Source of the DNA: Neolentinus lepideus HHB14362 ss-1
Lineage: Eukaryota; Basidiomycota; Agaricomycetes; Gloeophyllales; Gloeophyllaceae
Assembly: GCA_001632425.1 (NCBI GenBank)
Contig: KV425563.1
Span: 224,660-288,659, forward strand
Direction of reading: 5' to 3'
Length of the DNA: 64,000 nt
Shown: positions 57,781 through 64,000 of the stretch, one piece after another
How the letters are laid out: each line of letters begins with the position of its first letter
How positions within the stretch are numbered: position 1 is the stretch's first letter
Program-made: the position numbers and the translations under genes
Notes under the pieces: model-generated
Told to the model about the DNA's origin: nothing
What the model saw: the letters and a program-made list of their open reading frames with translations, nothing else
The model's database searches: none

Positions 57781-60107
57781 CTAGTCTCTGTCTGCAATAG
57801 AAACAGTCATAGGCAATTGCGTTCCCTTATCTCCCTCCCCCCTCAACCGCGGCACAGCAATCCCATAGCCGACTTTCTGAACGTCCAACGTTCTATGTGC
57901 AACACGGAACTGGAATGTGTTGACCAGCTCGAGGAGGAAACATTGTAGTTCCGTCATCCTGGACGAAGATGCGTTCCTACGGTCAACAATCATACATGCA
58001 GCCATTTTTGTTCCACTCACGCAAACCGCCAACCGATGCACGACCGTGTCCCGCTGGAGAAGGTCATGCTATGTGATCCTGTCAACAGTCTCATACCGGC
58101 TACAGAGGTTGAAGTTGGCTCACAGATTCCCGACGACGCCCAGGGCTGTACCCCTCTTCTCGGAGGCGTTCGGCTGCATCCATCGTTCTGGATTAAATGA
58201 GTGGGCATCATCTCCCCAAACCGTCTTTTCCCTTCCAAAGAATCAGCCTACTTTCGTATGGTACGAAAAGCGACTAGCCACATACCTGTTGTAACAGCCA
58301 AGTGGCACACTAATCTCTGTACCCTTGGGAATTATCAGTTCCTGGCGCAGGCGGCCTGACGTATCAAGGATGGGCTGAGACAATGGGACGATAGTGTCTT
58401 TCGCTGCGACGCGGCTCAGTCCGAAGACCGCAGGGTGCATACGCATCGACTCCTGCATACCCATGAATGAGGTAACTACGACGAAGCTGACCATGTAATA
58501 GCTCACTTTCAAGAACGCCTGGAAGTACGGCAGGCTCTCTATATCTGCGAGCGTGAACTCGGGAGCTCCTCTCGCTCGTATGTCAGCTTCCCGTTCTCTG
58601 ATCTCTTTCCGAACACGGTCTTGGATTTCAGGGTGCTTCGCTAGTTCCCACAGAGCCCAAGCCAGGGTGTTAGAGGTGGTATCGTGTCCTGCAAAGAGGA
58701 TGATGCTGGGGTTATCAGTCACAACGAACAATCACGGCAGTGAGGTAGAGCGCAATAAACAGAAAACTGACCTCATCTCTGCGTACAGCTCTTCTTCAGT
58801 GAGCCGATGCTTGCTCGTCATTGAGCTGTTAGCCTTGACTACATGGAGTTAGTCACCCGAGTAGGTCAAAGGCGAAGTCGGACGTAGAAGATTATACTGC
58901 ACGCACCAAGCAGGCTCAAGACATCCTTTTCCATCTTGCCTTCCTCTAGGGCCTTCACTTTCGTTTCCACAAGCTGCCGTGCAACTTGATGCACAAGCGT
59001 CTTGTGCTCTCGCAAGCGATCGAAGCCCTTAGAGTGTAAATGGTCAAACAAGACTTCCAGAACTGGAGTGGGAGTGCGCTGTATTATGGCATCTGTGAAT
59101 GGCCTCGACGGAGGACTGATATCCATCCTGTAGCTTGATGTCAGCCTGGAGAAAGAGAAGGGATATGTAAAGTGCTGACACAAAATTTCGGTACATCTTG
59201 CCGAGGTCGGTAGAGTCTTCGTCCATTGCACCGAGCTTATAGCCGAAGGCCGCTGTTTTGAGTTATCATGAGCTGGTGGTGAATGATGAGATGAATGTCC
59301 CTGACCTTCGCCAATAGCATCAAGAGTCGCGCGGCCCAACCACTCGTGAATATTCATTGTGATCGAGTTGCCATCTGAAGTATCATTTATCATATCTTTC
59401 CAGAGAGTTATGAGCTGTATAAAGAACAAATGAGTTCATCTCAAACTGCCAGTATGCGTACTACACTCGCGTGTTCTATCTTCGACTTGAACACTGGGAA
59501 GAGCGCCCTTGCCTCGGGTGCGCCAAAGGCAGGAAGCATGACCTTCCTCTGCCGTTTGTGCATATCACCTATCAGTGTGTAAACTATAGTATGCGACAAC
59601 TGTGGGACGGCATGTTGCACTGACCTTCAGACCAGAATAAATCCGGGCCGTTCATTGTCTTGACCATCATTCGGGTGGCACGCTGTTTCGGAAAATTATA
59701 CGCGGAGGTGTGGAAAATATACTGCAGGGCTTTCGGATCGCAGATCATGAGCTTATCCATCTGTCGAAGTGAATAGATGAACAAGAAGGCCAGGTACACA
59801 GACAGAGGTGGTCTTACACTGAAGATGCTCTTGTACCGCACGACTGAGCCGAATTCATCTTGCCATTTAAAGTGCACGTCGCCAGTACAACCGCTACCTA
59901 GTTCGCGTAGATGGCCTAGAGGAAGATAGTATTTGTTTCTTCTCATCACAACGACAAGTGTTCTATGATAGAGGACGTACCAAAAACAAATGAGTCCGCT
60001 TTAGGCCCGCGAATGTAAGAAATAGATCTGGCTTTCTGTCGTCGATAAAGGACGACTACTACAGCTGCGACAAGGGCAGCTGCGAGTATAGACAAATCGA
60101 CACTCAT
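57781..60107 (-). CDS. cytochrome P450 monooxygenase (P450-3)
   Basis: Thirteen exons close in frame (550 residues): 59981-60107, 59818-59915, 59625-59760, 59465-59568, 59306-59414, 59180-59252, 58907-59145, 58772-58838, 58507-58705, 58286-58452, 58124-58231, 58021-58068 and 57781-57958. The anchor is LAAALVAAVVVVLY. The I-helix AGHDTTSN, K-helix ESMR (ExxR) and haem loop FSSGTRSCIG are intact, and no stop or frameshift was found. Near-identity with P450-2 extends into introns and flanks, so the duplication is recent. A TATAAAA lies about 50 bp upstream of the start at 60157-60163. Which copy is parental is unclear, but this one retains a complete FunK1 neighbour. Confidence 0.95.
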
Positions 60108-60853
60108 GATGCCTGGAAGTGGTTGAGATACAGCAGTTGAACTTGCGAATTTTGCATTTTATATCCCGTCCCTTGAGAAGAACAGATAGTTTCTATGAAT
60201 AGAGAACCCCGTGGGGGCAGTTGTCTCCAATTGTTGGTTCGAACGTGTTCGTTCTTATCGCATCCCCTTCGGATATACTGATCGAGATTCACCGAATCAT
60301 TCTAGGAGGGTACCTAGGCACCTAAGATGCGCATCTTCCCGGCACGTGATGTATGGCACTGACAGGAGTGATAATGCAATGTTTCTGCAAGCTGTAAACG
60401 GCGCCCTATAACATCTCGTGACGGCCTTATAGCAGCGGCCGCAGCGAAGCTTTAGCACTGCGGGAGTCTCACTCTTTGAGGACCTGCAAAATGTTGATCA
60501 AAATGAATATCCCATATAATTACTTTAGCAAACCATTCTGACAAAGAAAAAAGTATATACTAAGGGAATAGTCAACAGACTGGACGAAATATTATCCATT
60601 TTATTACCTTCAAGATCGCTTGAATATCTATAGTTAAACATCGAGCAAAACTGATAGCAAAATATTTTCTCTGAGAAACATTTTTGTAAGCGAGTTTGTT
60701 TTAAATCTTTGCCGACTCTTAAATGGTAAATAATTATATATATTACCATAAGGGCTATTTAGATGTTATATTATGTAATACCATATATTACCTTTTGATG
60801 GTATAAAAAAGTATATAAAAAAGTATATATTTGGGACTGAGTCAGAATGTATT

Positions 60854-60963
60854 GCCCAGTGATCGCCCGGTGATCGCCCATAGGGGGCCCAGTGGTCACC
60901 CACAGAGTGCCCGGTGATCACCCGGTGAGCACCCGGTGATCGCCCACAGAGTGCCCACAGCTG
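60854..60963 (-). repeat. left subterminal array of 11 bp units
   Basis: About ten consecutive 11-mers read GGGCGATCACC or close variants on the minus strand. The array mirrors the one at 61150-61256 within the same element. Confidence 0.85.
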
Positions 60964-61149
60964 TACCATAAGCACCCACTAATCACATTACACCCAATAT
61001 TTGCCAAGGTAGTAGGTAGATAGGTAGGTATATTTCAGCAAGAGTCCCAACAATGAATTCCACATTGTTGGCCAGATGCATGGCACACTATTACATGTTC
61101 ATCATTATCTATTACTACATAGAGTAGTTGTCATGGGCATAGATCTTGT

Positions 61150-61256
61150 GGGCAATCACTGGGCAATCACTGGGCAGTCAATGGGCAATCACCGGGTAGT
61201 CAACGGGCAATCACTGGGCAGTCAACGGGCAATCACTGGGCAGTCAACGGGCAATA
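61150..61256 (+). repeat. right subterminal array of 11 bp units
   Basis: About ten consecutive 11-mers alternate between GGGCAATCACT and GGGCAGTCAAC. They occupy the inverted position of the left array. Confidence 0.9.
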
Positions 61257-61652
61257 CATTTTGACGGAGTCAGGAATATATATTTTCCGACTCACTTTTG
61301 GATGACACCAAAATGTGAAATAATATATTATATAATAATGTAATTAAAAAGGCTGAACATTATTAAAAGTATGGATAGCCACTTAGGCGGCTACCCAAAC
61401 CTGAAATATATCCATTCCATAAATGGATTTCAAAAGCAAATCTTTTGTTACTTCTTTTCCATTCTGTTTATATTTAATCATTGTGGTCATCTTGAAGGTA
61501 ATGCTGTGGATAATATTTTGTCCAGTCTACTGAGCATTCTCTAAATATTTAAGTTTTCCCATGACAGAATATTTTGCAAAAGTAATTATATGGGATATCC
61601 ATTTTGATCAACATTTTGCAGGTCCTCAAAGAGTGGGACTCCCGCAGTGTAG

Positions 61653-61799
61653 GCTGCGTTCGGATGCACGGCCGCGACGCCCAACGTTGCCAGGATGCCC
61701 CTTCAGCCAATCCAGCGCTCGGGAAAGCACTGCCACACTGCCGCGCCGCGACCAACTTGGCTTTGGCCCTTTGGGGGCGCCGCGCAACCGAACGGAGCC
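61653..61799. mobile_element. approximately 148 bp PIF/Harbinger-like MITE, split by the fold-back element
   Basis: If the fold-back insert and one TAG are removed, the sequence reads TTA, GGCTGCGTTCGGATGC ... GCAACCGAACGGAGCC, TTA. That is a GC-rich inverted-repeat miniature element with the TTA target duplication characteristic of PIF/Harbinger. Its first base (60455) now lies on the far side of the insertion. Confidence 0.75.
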
Positions 61800-61802
61800 T
61801 TA

Positions 61803-62570
61803 GAGCTCAAGGGCAAATTGTCCAAATTACAATTGTCGAACTCACTTTCAGCGATATTAGAGCGTATGTGCAAGGCCCAGACGACCACTTTAAATGCTGG
61901 AACTCTGATTCAGAAAACGTGGCGAGACGGAATGCCGTAACCGAAGGTCAACGGTGTCCGTCTGCTGCAAATATCGTGACTGCCCGTAACGTTAAATCCC
62001 TAAACTCTTCGTCCTATCACGGTTGTGCCGCATGCCGCCGGCGAGTTGTCACGCTTACCATCGTAACGTTTTGCTGGTGGCAAGCAAGTTTCTAAATCGT
62101 TGGCTTTACAGAGAGGTCCTGACCCCTCTGTAGAATTCTCAACGACTCTAATTCATTGCTTAATGTCGGCTAACACTCGCTTGATGCCGCCTAACACTCA
62201 AGCTAACATGTGAGAGTGGCCCATATATCGCAATCAAGATGGTCGCCGTTACGGTTTACAGATCATCTCCATTTTCCCTATCGAAATCGATCAATTGGTG
62301 TGACCACTTGGCTTACAACCGCTTAAGAATAGGAATTTTAGAGATTTAACGTTACATCAAGTCATCCACTTGCACGTAGCATTCGTATTATCTGTTCTTC
62401 CCTTCTGTTCAGAGAAGAAATACGACTATGATCCAGCAAAAGATTATCTTGATATGTCACGCTTTGAAACATCAGTTGCGCTAATTTTAGCCACCATTCG
62501 CATCCAAAAAAACAGATTGCAGAAATGTTTAAGTGCTGTAAATATACTCTATTGACGGCCTATACATTAG
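61803..62570. other. unexplained insertion-derived sequence
   Basis: This stretch separates colinear parts of the P450 duplication block, so it is probably also inserted or replaced sequence. It contains a small hairpin (CAGAGAGGTCC/CCCCTCTG near 62110-62132) and no recognisable gene or clean terminal repeats. Confidence 0.4.
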
Positions 62571-63027
62571 GATCTTCTATGAGTGGAAGATGTGTGGTTG
62601 ATCTATCCAGCCACAACCCTTGCTAGTTACATGATATCACGTCAATGCCGGAATCCCGCCTGACAGGACATTCATAGACTTCCGAAGGACCTGTACGTGC
62701 CATTTCATCTTCGTGAATACCTTCCACACAAAGAATGAGAAATAAGCAAGCATCTTACAGCAGCTTACAGCCGAAAGTCCGTGGAAGCCTCCTTGGTGGT
62801 GGACAAGCAAAGTTTACTTGGTAGGCCACATTTAGGACCGAAGATTCCCGTTACCTTGAGGAGACTCGTGGATCTGGGAGAACCTGATAATCAATCGACG
62901 ATTTAACCATACTAGTACAGAATAGAACAAGGAGACTATCGCTGGTAGATAAAACTTTGGAGAACATGTTCGGGCGCGAGCAAAGTTCAAGTCGGCCTGA
63001 GGCCTCAAGTGGCGCGGACTATACAAC

Positions 63028-63654
63028 AGGGCGACTCAATTCTTAAATTGCCAGGTCGGTCGCCAGGTTGGTCGGTCGGTCGCAGCCAAAAGAGTGAGGA
63101 AGCAGTGATGGCCGTGGATCCGGGACCACGGTCATGTGATCTTTCATCCGGCGGACGCTCGGACCCGCCGATTAAAGTTTGTCTAATACCTTGCTATGGC
63201 CATCCGAATGCAGCACGATCTTCAAGAACTAATGTACTTGACTGTGACTCACTGAACAACTGTACTTGCCCTTGCGAGAATGGAATAGCAGTCCGTGGAT
63301 GAGACCCAGGAACAGTGTTGCAAAAATAATTATAATTCATGATTTTCGCTACATCAAAACCGAGTATTCAGACTTAAATTCAAAAGCTTACTGGTCTCGG
63401 AACATGTCACCTCTCTGTCACGCTCTGCTCATTTACAGTGGTGGGAACACTGTGACGTACTGTGACCTCAGCAAAGCCAGCAGTCAATCGGGCCTAAGTT
63501 AGACTCCACAGCACAAAACTTTCGGGCACTCGGTGGGCCAGCGGGACGAAGTGTCACATGACCGTGGTCCCGGATCCACGGCCATCACTCTTTTCGTTGT
63601 GACCGACCGACCAACCTGGCGACCGACCTGGCGAATTAAGAATTGAGTCGCCCT
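63028..63654. mobile_element. 0.63 kb MITE with about 100 bp terminal inverted repeats
   Basis: The left end AGGGCGACTCAATTCTTAA and its inverted copy at 63635-63654 continue as similar arms (GCCAGGTCGGTCGCCAGGTT, then ATGGCCGTGGATCCGGGACC) for roughly 100 bp. AAC precedes the left end and follows the right end, consistent with a 3 bp target duplication. The interior encodes nothing recognisable. Confidence 0.85.
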
Positions 63655-64000
63655 AACGAGGGCAGGGGCTTGGGATGAATAACTAAGCCCCAAAGTATGA
63701 TTTTAGGCAACATACAGTGATCCTATAACAACGTTCCGCGGTCACTGTTTGCATGCTTGATTTCTATAAGCAATAGTGAGTATTTGAGAGCGACTTTTAT
63801 TTCGCCCAACTACAAAGTGCTCGCGTAAGTACTCCGCTATAGCGGATCGTAGCGGCGCAAGCGCCAATCCCCGACTCCTTACGAGTCAAAAATTTCCTGG
63901 TACTAGCGATGAATGCGTAGTTTTTCATAGCTATTGTACGGTGTATGAGAATGAAATTTGTTACAAGAATAATATTTATTCATCAACAGACCTCCGGTTT
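63655..64000. other. window end, no feature recognised
   Basis: Non-coding as far as can be seen. A short palindrome TCCGCTATAGCGGA occurs near 63831-63844. Confidence 0.4.

Larger units (their letters stand above)
60456..61649. mobile_element. 1.19 kb fold-back-like inverted-repeat element with subterminal arrays
   Basis: The ends are CACTGCGGGAGT and its inverted copy, with a 3 bp TAG on both sides (60453-60455 and 61650-61652). The first 70 bp match the inverted last 70 bp with about three differences, and weaker inverted similarity continues inward (ATTACCTTCAAGAT on both arms). It is AT-rich with no coding capacity. Termini of CACT... plus a 3 bp target duplication suggest a non-autonomous CACTA/CMC-like element; this class call is inference. 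Confidence 0.85.
57400..63010 (-). repeat. segmental duplication block, copy 2 (P450-3 side)
   Basis: Inverted partner of 15725-19253. Colinearity runs from the FunK1 C tail through P450-3 and its promoter to about 60.3 kb. It is interrupted there by about 2.2 kb that includes the 60456-61649 and 61653-61799 elements. It resumes at about 62575-63010, where a MITE begins. Confidence 0.85.

Overview
The window looks like a piece of a filamentous basidiomycete chromosome (Agaricomycetes, plausibly a wood- or litter-decay lineage). The evidence is intron-dense genes with mostly 45-65 nt GT-AG introns, a fungal-type (FunK1) kinase family, multi-exon P450 genes, a mushroom-type tyrosinase, a CFEM surface protein, a PL14-type polysaccharide lyase and heterotrimeric G-protein alpha genes. 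No bacterial operon, CRISPR array or rRNA gene is visible. Exon chains given below were built by hand from splice signals, reading frame and family motifs. Those that close in frame with identical exon lengths in paralogues are the most secure.

Layout. 0-5.7 kb is a conserved housekeeping stretch: the 3' end of a probable RhoGEF/BAR/SH3 protein, the splicing factor CWC15 and a small CFEM protein. 5.7-9.6 kb is gene-poor. 9.6-22.6 kb is a metabolic stretch: P450-1, a secreted glutaminase-A-like protein, P450-2 and a tyrosinase. 22.7-28 kb is repeat-rich and gene-poor. 28-44.5 kb holds two paralogous G-alpha genes, a decayed FunK1 kinase copy and an intact 3.15 kb TA-flanked DNA transposon. 47.5-60.1 kb holds two intact FunK1 kinase genes, a Ser/Thr-rich secreted protein, a PL14 lyase gene and P450-3. 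60.4-63.7 kb is a nest of short inverted-repeat elements.

The main theme is local segmental duplication in inverted orientation. P450-2 with its flanks (about 15.7-19.25 kb) is an inverted copy of P450-3 with its flanks (about 57.4-63.0 kb). The copy behind P450-2 even carries the last roughly 190 bp of a FunK1 gene, matching the FunK1 gene that converges on P450-3. FunK1 copy A (33.4-36.95 kb) and copy B (47.47-51.0 kb) form a second inverted pair. Both carry the same broken PL14 fragment behind their 3' ends, while a full PL14 gene lies at 52.5 kb. Copy A is dead: it has a nonsense codon, a frameshift and lost catalytic residues. The two G-alpha genes are a third duplicate pair, in direct orientation and more diverged.

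How the genes may work together is inference: signalling genes (G-alpha, FunK1) are interspersed with secondary-metabolism and secreted-enzyme genes in a region reshaped by duplication and DNA transposons. Nothing in the sequence shows that they form one pathway.
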